In this document: positions 19,442 through 29,001 of the stretch, in pieces | How positions within the stretch are numbered: position 1 is the stretch's first letter | Layout of the letters: every line of letters starts with the position of its first letter | Source: Streptococcus sciuri | Lineage (GTDB): Bacteria; Bacillota; Bacilli; Lactobacillales; Streptococcaceae | Assembly: GCF_024814375.1 (NCBI RefSeq) | Contig: NZ_JANUXX010000001.1 | Coordinates: 62,001 to 126,000, forward strand | Length of the DNA: 64,000 nt | Reading direction: 5' to 3' | Program-made: the position numbers and the translations under genes | The notes under the pieces: model-generated | Told to the model about the DNA's origin: nothing | What the model saw: only the letters and a program-made list of their open reading frames with translations | Databases searched by the model: none

Positions 19442-20848
19442 ATGGTAGTGGATTTTAAAGCAGAAGTAGAAAAGCGCAAAAGTGCTATGATGGAGGATTT
19501 ATTTAGTCTTTTACGTATCAACTCAGAGCGTGATGACAGCAAATCTGATAAGGAACCTCCTTTTGGTCCTGGTCCAGTTAAAGCTTTGGAGCATTTTTTG
19601 AAACTAGCAGAGCGTGATGGCTACGAGACAGCTAATATTGATAACTATGCTGGGCACTTTATTTTTGGTGAAGGAGATGAAGAACTCGGTATTTTCGCAC
19701 ATTTAGATGTTGTACCCGCAGGTAGTGGTTGGGATACAGACCCTTATGAGCCTGTTATCAAAGACGGTCGTCTCTATGCTCGTGGTTCGTCTGATGACAA
19801 AGGACCTACTATGGCTTGCTACTACGGTTTGAAAATCATTAAAGACTTAGGGCTTCCTGTGTCTAAGAAAGTTCGTTTTGTCGTCGGAACCGATGAGGAG
19901 TCTGGTTGGGGAGATATGGAATACTATTTTGCTAATAGTGGTTTAAAAAAGCCTGATTTCGGCTTTTCTCCTGATGCTGAGTTTCCTATTATCAATGGTG
20001 AAAAAGGAAACATTACGGAGTATCTCCACTTCACAGGACAAAATAAAGGTTCGTTCACTCTCAAGAGCTTTACGGGTGGCTTGCGAGAAAATATGGTACC
20101 AGAGTCTGCTACAGCTGTCTTTACAGCAGACAAAAGTTTAGCTGAATTGCAAAAAGAGTTAAAAGATTTTATCAGTCAACATCCCATTACAGCTGACTTG
20201 AGTGAAGAAAACAATCAGTTCAGTTTAACAGTTTTTGGGAAATCTGCTCATGGTTCAACGCCAGAAGAAGGACTCAATGGGGCAACATATCTAGCTCGAT
20301 TCCTCAATCAATATGCATTTGAAGGTGTAGCGAAAGACTTTATTGCCTTGATAGCAGAAGTCTTACACAATGATTTTGCAGGTGAAAATCTAGGCGTTGC
20401 CTATACTGATCCTAAAATGGGTGCTCTTTCCATGAATGCAGGAGTCTTTACATTTGATGAAGCTTCTGATGACAATACCATTGCTCTCAACTTCCGCTAT
20501 CCACAAGGGACAGATGCTAAGACTATTCAAGCAGGTCTTGAGTCATTAGCAGGAGTAACTAAAGTCACCCTATCTGAGCATGAGCATGTACCACACTATG
20601 TTCCGATGGATGATCCGTTGGTGGCGACTTTGCTTTCTGTTTATGAAAAGCAAACTGGGCTGAAAGGGTATGAGCAGGTCATTGGTGGTGGTACATTTGG
20701 TCGTCTTTTAGAGCGTGGTGTCGCATACGGTGCTATGTTCCCAGATTATGTCAATACGATGCACCAAGCTAATGAATTTGTAGAGGTTGAAGATCTCTAC
20801 CGTGCAGCAGCCATCTATGCTGAAGCAATCTATGAGTTGATTAAATAA
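19442..20848 (+). CDS. pepV: Dipeptidase PepV (M20 family)
   Basis: A 468-residue zinc dipeptidase that completes peptide breakdown in the cytosol. Metal-site residues: His87-x-Asp89 (FAHLDV), Asp119 (SSDDKG) and Glu152-Glu153 (TDEESG); a C-terminal His lies in the TMHQANE region. A lid domain lies between. Length matches lactococcal PepV. GGAGGAG precedes the ATG. Likely cotranscribed with the nitroreductase gene 33 nt upstream. Confidence 0.94.
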   Translation: MVVDFKAEVEKRKSAMMEDLFSLLRINSERDDSKSDKEPPFGPGPVKALEHFLKLAERDGYETANIDNYAGHFIFGEGDEELGIFAHLDVVPAGSGWDTDPYEPVIKDGRLYARGSSDDKGPTMACYYGLKIIKDLGLPVSKKVRFVVGTDEESGWGDMEYYFANSGLKKPDFGFSPDAEFPIINGEKGNITEYLHFTGQNKGSFTLKSFTGGLRENMVPESATAVFTADKSLAELQKELKDFISQHPITADLSEENNQFSLTVFGKSAHGSTPEEGLNGATYLARFLNQYAFEGVAKDFIALIAEVLHNDFAGENLGVAYTDPKMGALSMNAGVFTFDEASDDNTIALNFRYPQGTDAKTIQAGLESLAGVTKVTLSEHEHVPHYVPMDDPLVATLLSVYEKQTGLKGYEQVIGGGTFGRLLERGVAYGAMFPDYVNTMHQANEFVEVEDLYRAAAIYAEAIYELIK

Positions 20849-20861
20849 TGGAGATGTGGTG

Positions 20862-21165
20862 ATGATTGAGGAGATAAAAGCAACATCACAGCAGAGGATT
20901 TAGTTCATATTTACACTAAATCAGGCATAACCTCTCTCCTTGTGGTTTCTATAAATGCTAGAATCAAATATCATCGTTCAAACATCTGGATTTAGGACAC
21001 AAGAAACAGACTTCTACTGGAATGATAAGCTTTTTATTAGCCTGTGTGAGTGGCTGGATGTGGATAAGATGACATTTTATCAGTTAGATAAATTGCAGTC
21101 TTTTCTACAAGGTGAGTCATCTCAAAGACTTCTTTTTGGGCTTTTTCTCAATCATCTATCTTTCA
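20862..21165 (+). pseudogene. Decayed uracil-DNA glycosylase-family gene
   Basis: Three pieces in different frames recall the small uracil-DNA glycosylase-family proteins of streptococci: an N-terminal MIEEIKA at 20862, a YTKSGI stretch, and a segment with IVQTSGFRTQET followed by FYWNDK and LCEWLDVDKMTFY, resembling the family's IVGQAPG-x-KTQE, FYW-x-DK and WLGVD-x-x-TFY. The glycosylase motif and the C-terminal half are lost. The 112-codon frame at 20955-21293 inside it is therefore not a real gene. Confidence 0.65.
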
Positions 21166-21181
21166 AAAGGAAGTCATGTCT

Positions 21182-21217
21182 AACAAAAAAGACACTGGGT
21201 ACAGTGTCTTTTTTGTT
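21182..21217. terminator. Bidirectional terminator at the end of mnmE
   Basis: Perfect 16-bp arms (21182-21197 and 21202-21217) around a 4-nt loop, with T6 on each strand; it overlaps the mnmE stop codon. Confidence 0.92.
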
Positions 21218-22592
21218 ATTTACCAAGGCAAAACTGACTAAAGAGTTGGGTAATGAGTTCATCTGGTGCTGCTTCACCTGTAATTTCTCCTAAAATCTCC
21301 CAACAACGAGTCATATCAACTTGGAGGAGATCAACAGGCATACCTAATTCCAATCCTTCGTTGACTGATTTGAGACTATCAAGAGCGTTCTCAATCAGTG
21401 AGATATGGCGAGCATTGGAGAGGTAAGTCGCATCTTTTTCGACGATTTTGGCATTATCAAAAAAGAGTTGATTGATACGTTCTTCAATTTTATCAATATT
21501 TTGATTTTGTAAAACGGAAATGGGAATGACATCGTCCGGCAGTTGTTCTGTTTCAATGGCTTGCGGTAGATCTGTTTTATTGAGCAGAATAATTCGATTG
21601 GTCATCTCACTAAGTGCTAGTAAATCTCTATCTTGCTGAGTGAGTGGTTCGGAACTATTTAGTACAAGGAGAATCAAGTCAGCTTCATCAAGTGCTTTTT
21701 TAGAGCGCTCAACACCAATCTTTTCAACGATGTCATCGGTTTCACGAATGCCAGCTGTATCAATGAGTTTTAGGGGAACACCCTTGATATTAACATACTC
21801 TTCAATAACATCACGTGTAGTCCCTGCAATATCGGTGACAATAGCTTTATCCTCACGTAAAAGACTGTTCAGAAGACTTGATTTTCCAACGTTTGGACGT
21901 CCAATAATGGCAGTAGAGAGCCCTTCACGTAAAATTTTCCCCCGTCTAGCAGTTTTGAGGAGATTTTCGAGGAGACTTTGAAAATCTTGAGTTTTTTCGC
22001 GCATGAGGGCAGTCGTCATTTCTTCTATATCGTCATACTCAGGGTAGTCAATATTGACTTCGACTTGGGCGAGAGTGTTTAGAATCTCTTGACGAATGGT
22101 GTTGATTAGCTCCTTTAGTGATCCATCTAGTTGTTTGACAGCGATATTGATGGCTTTGTCTGTCTTTGCTCGGATAATATCCATGACTGCCTCGGCTTGC
22201 GTCAAATCCATACGTCCATTTAAAAAAGCACGCTTGGTAAATTCACCAGGCTCTGCCATACGAGCACCAGATCGCAACACTAGCTGTAGGATTTCATTAG
22301 TCACAGCGATTCCACCGTGGGTATTAATCTCAACGATGGGTTCACGAGTAAAGGTCTTCGGAGCATGCATGACTCCCACCATCACTTCATCTAATATTTC
22401 ATTTTTTTCTGGATTGATGATGTGCCCGTAGGTCAGCGTGTGACTTGCAACATTTGCTAAATTCTTCCCTTTAAAGATATGGTTAGCAATGGCAATAGCA
22501 CTACTACCGGAGATACGAACAATACCAATCGCTCCTTCACCTAGCGGTGTCGAGATAGCGGCAATAGTATCAAAATCTTTTGTAATTGGCAT
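21216..22592 (-). CDS. mnmE: tRNA uridine-5-carboxymethylaminomethyl modification GTPase MnmE
   Basis: A 458-residue GTPase acting with MnmG on wobble uridine 34 of tRNAs. Order: N-terminal folate-binding domain ([15 protein letters not shown]), helical domain, inserted G domain ([30 protein letters not shown]), and the C-terminal CLGK with the conserved cysteine. I chose the ATG at 22592, with AGGAAG just upstream. An ATG at 22628 overlaps the -10 box (minus strand TATAAT, 22627-22632) and cannot be used. Confidence 0.95.
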   Translation of the reverse strand: MPITKDFDTIAAISTPLGEGAIGIVRISGSSAIAIANHIFKGKNLANVASHTLTYGHIINPEKNEILDEVMVGVMHAPKTFTREPIVEINTHGGIAVTNEILQLVLRSGARMAEPGEFTKRAFLNGRMDLTQAEAVMDIIRAKTDKAINIAVKQLDGSLKELINTIRQEILNTLAQVEVNIDYPEYDDIEEMTTALMREKTQDFQSLLENLLKTARRGKILREGLSTAIIGRPNVGKSSLLNSLLREDKAIVTDIAGTTRDVIEEYVNIKGVPLKLIDTAGIRETDDIVEKIGVERSKKALDEADLILLVLNSSEPLTQQDRDLLALSEMTNRIILLNKTDLPQAIETEQLPDDVIPISVLQNQNIDKIEERINQLFFDNAKIVEKDATYLSNARHISLIENALDSLKSVNEGLELGMPVDLLQVDMTRCWEILGEITGEAAPDELITQLFSQFCLGK

Positions 22593-22626
22593 AAGTTCTT
22601 CCTTTGTTATATGTTTTAGCTTTCCC

Positions 22627-22632
22627 ATTATA
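22627..22632 (-). promoter_or_regulatory. mnmE promoter -10
   Basis: Minus-strand TATAAT preceded by TGA (extended -10). Start near 22620, 28 nt before the mnmE ATG. Confidence 0.65.
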
Positions 22633-22845
22633 TCACTTTTGATACGGAATGTAATGCTCTAAAAACTGCGACTACTTGACAAGGTGTTATCGAGATACCA
22701 GTAAGTAAAAAGGAAAATCCTGATAAATATCTAACATAGGTTACAGGTGATAGGAGATAATAGCAGGACAAGTGTGTTTCTCTACTAGCTTATTTCTCAC
22801 CAAATATGCTATAATATCCACACCTCTCCCAGCAGTCCAATCTAT

Positions 22846-23207
22846 CTAGCAGTCGAAGTTGGAAAACCTGCTAAATTCCACCATGTCACCTATTTCGACC
22901 TCCAAGTAAACTTTGCGGTAAATCTCTTGCGTTTTTTCGAAGGCAGGAATAACTGCCTTAGGTGCGCCGTGGGCTTTTCCTAACTCATAGTTCACGCAAC
23001 CGCCAAACTATCGTGGAAATCTTGACTATCCAGATTTTGCCGTTCTAAGGTAGGTATTCTATCGACTTGTTGTGCGATTTGTGTTATTATCTCATCTACT
23101 CCTAGTGCTTCATCTTCCGCATTGAAGATTAGTCTAATTTGCTCTTCAAGAGTAACTTTATCCAACTCTTGCTTGTCTTCGTCTAGATTGATATGGCATT
23201 TTTCCAT
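22846..23207 (-). pseudogene. DUF6900-type gene, frameshifted
   Basis: The start is good: AAAGGAG then ATG at 23207. It encodes 71 intact residues to an early TGA at 22992 with the DUF6900-like pattern IPTLERQNLDSQDFHD. Just before the stop, another frame gives VWRLREL and a third gives YELGKAHGAPK and about 45 more residues to a TAG at 22846. This reads as VW-x-LRE[ALxxA]YELGK with a small deletion. DUF6900 proteins are often in mobile elements, so this may be a mobile-element scar. Confidence 0.65.
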
Positions 23208-23355
23208 TGATTTCTCCTTTGCTTTACGTTTTTGTGCTCTGATGATAACTCGTTTGAGGAGAAGAGTCAAAGGAAAATTAAAAGCTCAGAATCGGGCTTT
23301 TGAGTGGGTTATGGGTAGTGTTAGTTGATGGTGATTTGGACTGCTGGACGAGGTG

Positions 23356-23364
23356 TGTTATAAT
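23356..23364 (+). promoter_or_regulatory. Extended -10 giving a predicted leaderless ABC-F mRNA
   Basis: TGT-TATAAT at 23356-23364, then AGTACT, then ATG at 23371. The expected start is the A of the ATG. Confidence 0.75.
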
Positions 23365-23370
23365 AGTACT

Positions 23371-25287
23371 ATGATTATACTACAAGGAAGCAAGCTAGAG
23401 TGCTCATTTTCAGGTGATGTGCTTTTTGATAATATTTCGATTCAAGTTGACGAGCGTGATCGTATAGCGCTTGTGGGACGTAATGGCGTAGGAAAGTCCA
23501 CGCTGCTCAAGATGTTAGTTGGTGCGGAGACACCAACATCTGGAGAGATTAATAGAAAAAAAGATTTGAGTTTATCTTATTTAGCACAAGATAGCCGTTT
23601 TGAGTCCAGTCACACTATTTTTGAGGAGATGTTGTTGGTTTTTGACGATTTATGTCAGATGGAAAAGCGTTTACGCAGTATGGAGCTGCAAATGGCAGAG
23701 CTTTCTGGGGAGACTCTTGATCAGCTGATGAGTGCCTATGACCAATTATCTGAGGATTTTCGTAAGAAAGGCGGTTTTAGCTATGAGTCTGATATTAAGG
23801 CTATTTTAAACGGTTTTAAGTTTGATGAGAACATGTGGAAAATGCCTATTGCAGAGCTATCTGGTGGGCAAAATACGCGCTTAGCGCTTGCTAAGATGTT
23901 ACTGGAAAAACCTGAACTTCTAGTATTGGATGAACCGACTAACCATCTAGATATTGAAACCATCGCTTGGTTGGAAAATTATTTGACAAATTACCAAGGC
24001 GCACTGATCATTGTTAGCCATGATCGCTATTTTCTCGATAAAGTTGCAACGGTAACGTATGACTTGACACCGCATTCGCTGGATCGTTATGTGGGGAATT
24101 ACTCGCAGTTTATGGATTTAAAGGCAGAAAAACTGGCGATTGAAACAAAGAACTATGAAAAGCAAGCTAAGGAAATCGCTAAGCTAGAGGATTTTGTTAA
24201 CCGTAATATCGTCAGAGCATCAACGACCAAGAGAGCGCAAGCAAGACGTAAACAACTTGAAAAAATGGAGCGACTTGATAAACCGCAAAATAGTCAAAAA
24301 TCAGCTCACATGACTTTTCGATCTGGCAAAGTTTCGGGCAATGTTGTCCTTACAGTTGAGGAAGCTGCTATAGGTTATGATGGTAAGGTTTTAGCGCAAC
24401 CTATTGATTTGGCGGTGAGAAAATGTGATGCTATCGCTATCGTAGGTCCAAACGGTGTCGGAAAATCAACCCTTATTAAGTCAGTACTTGGTCAGATTCC
24501 TTTGATTGCTGGGAAGGTCACTTATGGCACTAATGTGGAGACAGGGTACTACGATCAAAATCAAACTAATCTCACACAGACCAATACTGTGCTGGAGGAG
24601 TTGTGGGAAGCTTTCCCAAGGATAGCGGAAGTTGAGATTCGTAATCGTCTTGGCGCCTTTCTTTTCTCAGGTGATGATGTCAAAAAATCAATTGCAATGT
24701 TGTCTGGTGGTGAGAGAGCTCGTGTCTTGTTGGCGAAACTTTCCATGGAGGATAATAATTTTTTAATACTGGATGAACCTACTAATCACCTAGATATTGA
24801 TAGCAAAGAAGTGCTTGAAAATGCTTTGATAGATTTTGATGGGACACTGCTTTTTGTTAGCCACGATCGTTATTTTATCAATCGTGTCGCAACGAAAGTG
24901 CTTGACATTTCAGAGCAGGGCTCAACTCTTTATCTGGGAGATTATGATTATTATGTGACAAAAAAAGCAGAACTTGAAGAGCTGCAGCACTTAAAAGCAC
25001 ATGAGAACACTCTAAAAGACACCTCAAAGTCATCTGTAGGCGCTATGGATTATCAAGCTCAAAAGATGAACCAAAAAGAACAACGCAAGCTCAAACGACG
25101 CATAGAAGAAATTGAGATACAACTAGAGGAAATAGAAAAGCAACAAGCAAAAATTACTGCGCAGATGCATACCACTAATGACGCAATAGAGCTTATGGAT
25201 TTGCAGGGAGGACTTGATAAATTGGCGCAGAAAAGTGAGGTTCTTATGCTAGAGTGGGAATCTCTTAGTGAACGACTTGAATCTTAG
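23371..25287 (+). CDS. ABC-F family ATP-binding protein
   Basis: A 638-residue cytosolic protein with two ABC ATPase domains and no membrane segments. Domain 1: Walker A GRNGVGKST near 35, signature LSGGQ, Walker B LVLDEPTNHLD. Domain 2: GPNGVGKST, LSGGERAR and LILDEPTNHLD. A linker between the domains and a charged C-terminal coiled coil are present. Such proteins bind the ribosome exit site (EttA/YdiF/Uup type), but the exact subclass is not resolved. Start chosen at 23371; a GTG at 23353 would overlap the -10 box. No Shine-Dalgarno. Confidence 0.92.
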   Translation: MIILQGSKLECSFSGDVLFDNISIQVDERDRIALVGRNGVGKSTLLKMLVGAETPTSGEINRKKDLSLSYLAQDSRFESSHTIFEEMLLVFDDLCQMEKRLRSMELQMAELSGETLDQLMSAYDQLSEDFRKKGGFSYESDIKAILNGFKFDENMWKMPIAELSGGQNTRLALAKMLLEKPELLVLDEPTNHLDIETIAWLENYLTNYQGALIIVSHDRYFLDKVATVTYDLTPHSLDRYVGNYSQFMDLKAEKLAIETKNYEKQAKEIAKLEDFVNRNIVRASTTKRAQARRKQLEKMERLDKPQNSQKSAHMTFRSGKVSGNVVLTVEEAAIGYDGKVLAQPIDLAVRKCDAIAIVGPNGVGKSTLIKSVLGQIPLIAGKVTYGTNVETGYYDQNQTNLTQTNTVLEELWEAFPRIAEVEIRNRLGAFLFSGDDVKKSIAMLSGGERARVLLAKLSMEDNNFLILDEPTNHLDIDSKEVLENALIDFDGTLLFVSHDRYFINRVATKVLDISEQGSTLYLGDYDYYVTKKAELEELQHLKAHENTLKDTSKSSVGAMDYQAQKMNQKEQRKLKRRIEEIEIQLEEIEKQQAKITAQMHTTNDAIELMDLQGGLDKLAQKSEVLMLEWESLSERLES

Positions 25288-25299
25288 AAAAAAATAGAG

Positions 25300-25326
25300 A
25301 AAAAATACCTCAATGAGGTATTTTTT
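25300..25326 (+). terminator. Terminator after the ABC-F gene
   Basis: AAAAAATACCTCA / TGAGGTATTTTTT, perfect stem, short loop. Confidence 0.9.
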
Positions 25327-25406
25327 GTTTTAAAGTTTGTGAAATAGCGAACGATGGAAGTGCCAAAAAGTCACTTCTATCATGAGTTGAAGGCAAGTCC
25401 AATTTC

Positions 25407-25448
25407 TTGCAGTTTGTGAAAAAAAACGATAGAATGAAATCGTTAAGA
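25407..25448 (+). promoter_or_regulatory. Pyruvate dehydrogenase operon promoter with cre-like site
   Basis: -35 TTGCAG (25407-25412), 17-bp spacer, -10 TAGAAT (25430-25435). The sequence TGAAATCGTTAAGA (25435-25448) matches the catabolite-response consensus TGWAANCGNTNWCA at all but one position. It covers the end of the -10 and the start site, a position expected for CcpA repression. Confidence 0.6.
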
Positions 25449-25498
25449 GGTTGGTAGATACTTATCAGTTGAGCAAAGAAACAGTTAGGAGGCTTATA

Positions 25499-26464
25499 AT
25501 GCGTCTATCAAAAAAAGATTACTTGGATATGTTTTTGAAAATGCAACGTATTCGTGATATAGATATGACTTTTAATAAATTGGTTCGTCGTGGTTTTGTT
25601 CAAGGAATGACTCATTTTTCAGTTGGTGAGGAAGCCGCTTCTGTTGGAGCTATTCATGCACTGACAGATGAGGATATCATTTTTTCTAACCACCGTGGAC
25701 ATGGGCAGACGATTGCTAAAGGGATTGATATAGGTGGTATGTTTTCTGAACTTGCTGGTAAGGCAACAGGAACATCTAAAGGGCGTGGTGGATCTATGCA
25801 CCTTGCTAATATCAAAAAAGGCAATTACGGTACTAACGGTATTGTAGGAGGTGGTTACGCTTTAGCCGTTGGTGCTGCTCTTACTCAACAATACGAGGAG
25901 ACGAAAAATATCGTAGTTGCCTTTTCAGGTGATTCTGCTACGAACGAAGGTTCTTTTCATGAGTCGGTCAACCTAGCTGCTGTGTGGCATTTACCTGTGA
26001 TTTTCTTTATTATCAATAATCGATACGGTATCTCAACAGACATCAGTTACTCGACTAAAATTCCTCATCTTTATCTACGTGCAGATGCCTATGGTATTTC
26101 TGGACATTATGTTGAGGATGGAAATGATGTTATTGCAGTCTATGACAAGATGAAAGAAGTTGTAGATGCAGTGCGTTTGGGTGCTGGACCTGCTATCATT
26201 GAAGTTGAATCCTACCGATGGTTTGGCCATTCAACGGCTGACGCTGGAGTCTATCGCTCAAGAGAAGAGGTTGAAGAGTGGAAAGCTAAAGATCCCATCA
26301 AAAAATACCGTCACTATTTGCTTGAAAATGAAATCGCAACATCTAAAGAGCTAGATTCTATTGTCAATCAGGTCAAAGAAGAAATCAAGCAAGCTGTCGC
26401 TTTTGCCCAAGACAGTCCTTATCCAGATTTGTCCGTTGCTTTTGAGGATGTCTATGTGGACTAG
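25499..26464 (+). CDS. pdhA: Pyruvate dehydrogenase E1 component, alpha subunit
   Basis: A 321-residue thiamine-diphosphate-dependent subunit that decarboxylates pyruvate and feeds the lipoyl arm of E2. The TPP motif starts GDSATNEG and ends FFIINN; HRGHGQ and the phosphorylation-loop-like YRS segment are present. I chose the ATG at 25499, with AGGAGG 7 nt upstream, over a TTG 48 nt upstream. First gene of a four-gene operon. The same fold also fits acetoin dehydrogenase, but streptococcal context favours PDH. Confidence 0.9.
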   Translation: MRLSKKDYLDMFLKMQRIRDIDMTFNKLVRRGFVQGMTHFSVGEEAASVGAIHALTDEDIIFSNHRGHGQTIAKGIDIGGMFSELAGKATGTSKGRGGSMHLANIKKGNYGTNGIVGGGYALAVGAALTQQYEETKNIVVAFSGDSATNEGSFHESVNLAAVWHLPVIFFIINNRYGISTDISYSTKIPHLYLRADAYGISGHYVEDGNDVIAVYDKMKEVVDAVRLGAGPAIIEVESYRWFGHSTADAGVYRSREEVEEWKAKDPIKKYRHYLLENEIATSKELDSIVNQVKEEIKQAVAFAQDSPYPDLSVAFEDVYVD

Positions 26465-26506
26465 TCAAACAAATGAATATAGAAAGCGAAACATATGGAG
26501 GAAATC

Positions 26507-27511
26507 ATGACGGAAACAAAAAGAATGGCTTTGCGTGAAGCTATTAACCTAGCCATGAGTGAGGAAATGCGAAAAGATGAGAAAGTGTTTTTGATGGGTG
26601 AGGATGTTGGTATCTACGGTGGAGACTTTGGAACTTCTGTTGGTATGTTAGCAGAGTTTGGAGATAAACGTGTGCGTGATACCCCTATTTCAGAAGCAGC
26701 GATTGCTGGTGCTGCTATTGGTGCTGCTCAGACTGGACTACGTCCCATTGTTGATTTGACTTTTATGGATTTTGTGACAATTGCTATGGATGCTATTGTC
26801 AATCAAGGAGCTAAGATCAATTATATGTTTGGTGGTGGCTTAAAGACACCAGTCACTTTCCGTATGGCATCTGGTGGTGGAATTGGTTCTGCTGCTCAAC
26901 ACTCACAGTCTCTAGAAGCTTGGTTGACCCATATTCCAGGGTTAAAAGTCGTTGCACCAGGGACAGTCAACGATGCTAAAGGTCTTTTAAAATCATCTAT
27001 TTTGGACAATAATCCTGTTATTTTTCTTGAGCCAAAAGCACTCTATGGAAAGAAAGAAGAGGTCACTCTTGATTCGGATTTTTATCTTCCACTTGGACAA
27101 GGAGATATCAAACGTGAGGGACATGATGTGACAGTTGTTTCATACGGTCGCATGCTTGAGCGTGTGCTTCAGGCGGCAGAAGAAGTGGCAACAGATGGTA
27201 TCAGTGTTGAAGTTGTTGACCCACGAACACTTATTCCACTGGATAAGGCACTTATCATCCAATCTGTCAAAAAAACAGGTAAACTTCTTCTAGTCAATGA
27301 TGCTTACAAAACAGGTGGCTTTATCGGTGAAATCGCAGCGCAAGTTGCTGAAAGTGAAGCTTTTGACTATCTGGACTACCCAATTGTACGTTTAGCAAGC
27401 GAAGATGTACCTGTGCCTTATTCACGAGTACTAGAGGAAGCTATTTTACCTGATGTATCTAAAATTAAGGAAGCCATTTACACAATGATAGCAAAAGGGA
27501 AGCGATTCTGA
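26507..27511 (+). CDS. pdhB: Pyruvate dehydrogenase E1 component, beta subunit
   Basis: A 334-residue transketolase-like beta subunit that completes the E1 heterotetramer. FLMGEDVGIYGG near the N-terminus and DPRTLIPLD in the C-terminal domain are conserved. Start chosen at 26507, 5 nt after GGAGG (26497-26501); the ATG at 26495 overlaps that ribosome site. The gap from pdhA is 42 nt and from pdhC 24 nt. Confidence 0.93.
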   Translation: MTETKRMALREAINLAMSEEMRKDEKVFLMGEDVGIYGGDFGTSVGMLAEFGDKRVRDTPISEAAIAGAAIGAAQTGLRPIVDLTFMDFVTIAMDAIVNQGAKINYMFGGGLKTPVTFRMASGGGIGSAAQHSQSLEAWLTHIPGLKVVAPGTVNDAKGLLKSSILDNNPVIFLEPKALYGKKEEVTLDSDFYLPLGQGDIKREGHDVTVVSYGRMLERVLQAAEEVATDGISVEVVDPRTLIPLDKALIIQSVKKTGKLLLVNDAYKTGGFIGEIAAQVAESEAFDYLDYPIVRLASEDVPVPYSRVLEEAILPDVSKIKEAIYTMIAKGKRF

Positions 27512-27535
27512 CAGAAAGGAATAAAAGATAGAATT

Positions 27536-28909
27536 ATGGCTATCGAAATTATAATGCCAAAACTCGGTGTGGATATGCAAGAGGGTGAAATCATCGAGTG
27601 GAAAAAACAAGAGGGGGATGTGGTCAATGAAGGTGACATTCTCCTTGAAATCATGTCTGATAAGACCAATATGGAGTTAGAAGCTGAGGATTCTGGTGTC
27701 TTGATTAAAATTGTGCATGGTAATGGTGATAACGTGCCTGTCACAGAGGTCATTGGATATTTAGGTTCTGAGGGGGAAGTGATTTCAGATAGCGTAGCGG
27801 ACACAGAAAATGGTGAGGTATCTATTCCACCGCAAAAATCTGTGGCAAAAACTCAAGCACGAGGAGTTACTATTATTGAGCAGACACCGTCTAAGAAAGT
27901 GCGTGCGACACCTGCAGCGCGTGCAACAGCCCACAAACTAGGTCTTGATTTGGAGACCATTTCAGGTAGTGGCGCATATGGTCGTATTCACAAAGATGAT
28001 GTTGAAAACTTCAAAGGAACACAAGTTAAGGTGACTCCTCTAGCTCGCAAGATAGCACTTGACCATGGATTGGATCTTACAGCAGTCACAGGAACAGGTA
28101 TCAATGGCAAAATTATGAAATCTGATGTACTCTCTGCCATTTCACCAATTGTAGCTAAAGACATTTCCAAATCCAATGTCATTGAAGCACCACAAAACTT
28201 ACCTGATGGTGTTGAAATCATCAAAATGAGTGCTATGCGTAAAGCAATTTCAAAAGGTATGACTGATTCTTATTTCACTGCACCAACCTTTACGATCAAC
28301 TATGATATTGATATGACAAATCTCATTGCACTACGTAAGCAGATGATAGAGCCAATCATGAATAAAACAGGCAATAAAGTCACTTTGACTGATTTGATTG
28401 GACTTGCAGTGGTTAAGACTCTTATGAAACCAGAACACCGCTATATGAACGCTTCTCTCATCAATGATGCACAGGAAATCGAGTTGCATGAATTTGTTAA
28501 TCTTGGTATTGCTGTGGGGCTAGATGATGGTCTTGTTGTACCTGTTGTGCATGGTGCAGATAAGATGACTTTATCTGAATTTGTTGAAGCATCAAAAACG
28601 GTCATCAAAAAAGCACAAATCGGTAAATTAAAAGCTGCGGAAATGTCTGGATCGACTTTTTCTATCACGAACCTTGGTATGTTTGGAGCTAAGAGCTTTA
28701 ACCCTATTATCAATCAACCCAATTCTGCTATTTTGGGCGTGGCAGCGACTGTCCCAACTCCAGTTGTATATGATGGTGAAGTTGTTATTCGACCGATTAT
28801 GGCTATGTGTTTGACTATTGACCACCGTATCGTTGATGGCATGAGTGGTGCTAAGTTTATGCTTGATCTCAAAAATGTGATGGAAAATCCAATAGAACTT
28901 CTCATATAA
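27536..28909 (+). CDS. pdhC: Dihydrolipoamide acetyltransferase (E2)
   Basis: A 457-residue core subunit: lipoyl domain 1-78 with Lys43 (SDKTNM), two peripheral-subunit-binding domains in tandem (about 122-157 and 166-202), then the acetyltransferase domain with His430 and Asp434 (DHRIVDG). It transfers the acetyl group to CoA. The double binding domain with a single lipoyl domain is notable. The lipoyl-coding DNA is almost identical to that in pdhD. Confidence 0.94.
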   Translation: MAIEIIMPKLGVDMQEGEIIEWKKQEGDVVNEGDILLEIMSDKTNMELEAEDSGVLIKIVHGNGDNVPVTEVIGYLGSEGEVISDSVADTENGEVSIPPQKSVAKTQARGVTIIEQTPSKKVRATPAARATAHKLGLDLETISGSGAYGRIHKDDVENFKGTQVKVTPLARKIALDHGLDLTAVTGTGINGKIMKSDVLSAISPIVAKDISKSNVIEAPQNLPDGVEIIKMSAMRKAISKGMTDSYFTAPTFTINYDIDMTNLIALRKQMIEPIMNKTGNKVTLTDLIGLAVVKTLMKPEHRYMNASLINDAQEIELHEFVNLGIAVGLDDGLVVPVVHGADKMTLSEFVEASKTVIKKAQIGKLKAAEMSGSTFSITNLGMFGAKSFNPIINQPNSAILGVAATVPTPVVYDGEVVIRPIMAMCLTIDHRIVDGMSGAKFMLDLKNVMENPIELLI

Positions 28910-29001
28910 AGGTTAAAACATAGCATGCCAATACATATAAGAAAAGACTTTTCAAACGAAACTAAGATTTAAAGAAAACAAAAAACAGAAAGAAGGACAT
29001 C

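Noticed and set aside
20955..21293. 112-codon reading frame between pepV and mnmE as a gene
   Set aside because: It has no ribosome site. Its first half is a piece of the decayed glycosylase-family gene, and its end runs through a terminator and antisense to mnmE.
22593..22628. Upstream ATG for mnmE
   Set aside because: The -10 box overlaps it; the downstream ATG has a ribosome site and the family N-terminus.
23353..23370. GTG start for the ABC-F gene
   Set aside because: It would translate the -10 box itself, upstream of the expected transcript start.
25353..25376. GAAGTG/CACTTC inverted repeat before the pdh promoter
   Set aside because: Only 6-bp arms, no T-run, and not placed on the promoter; too weak to call an operator.
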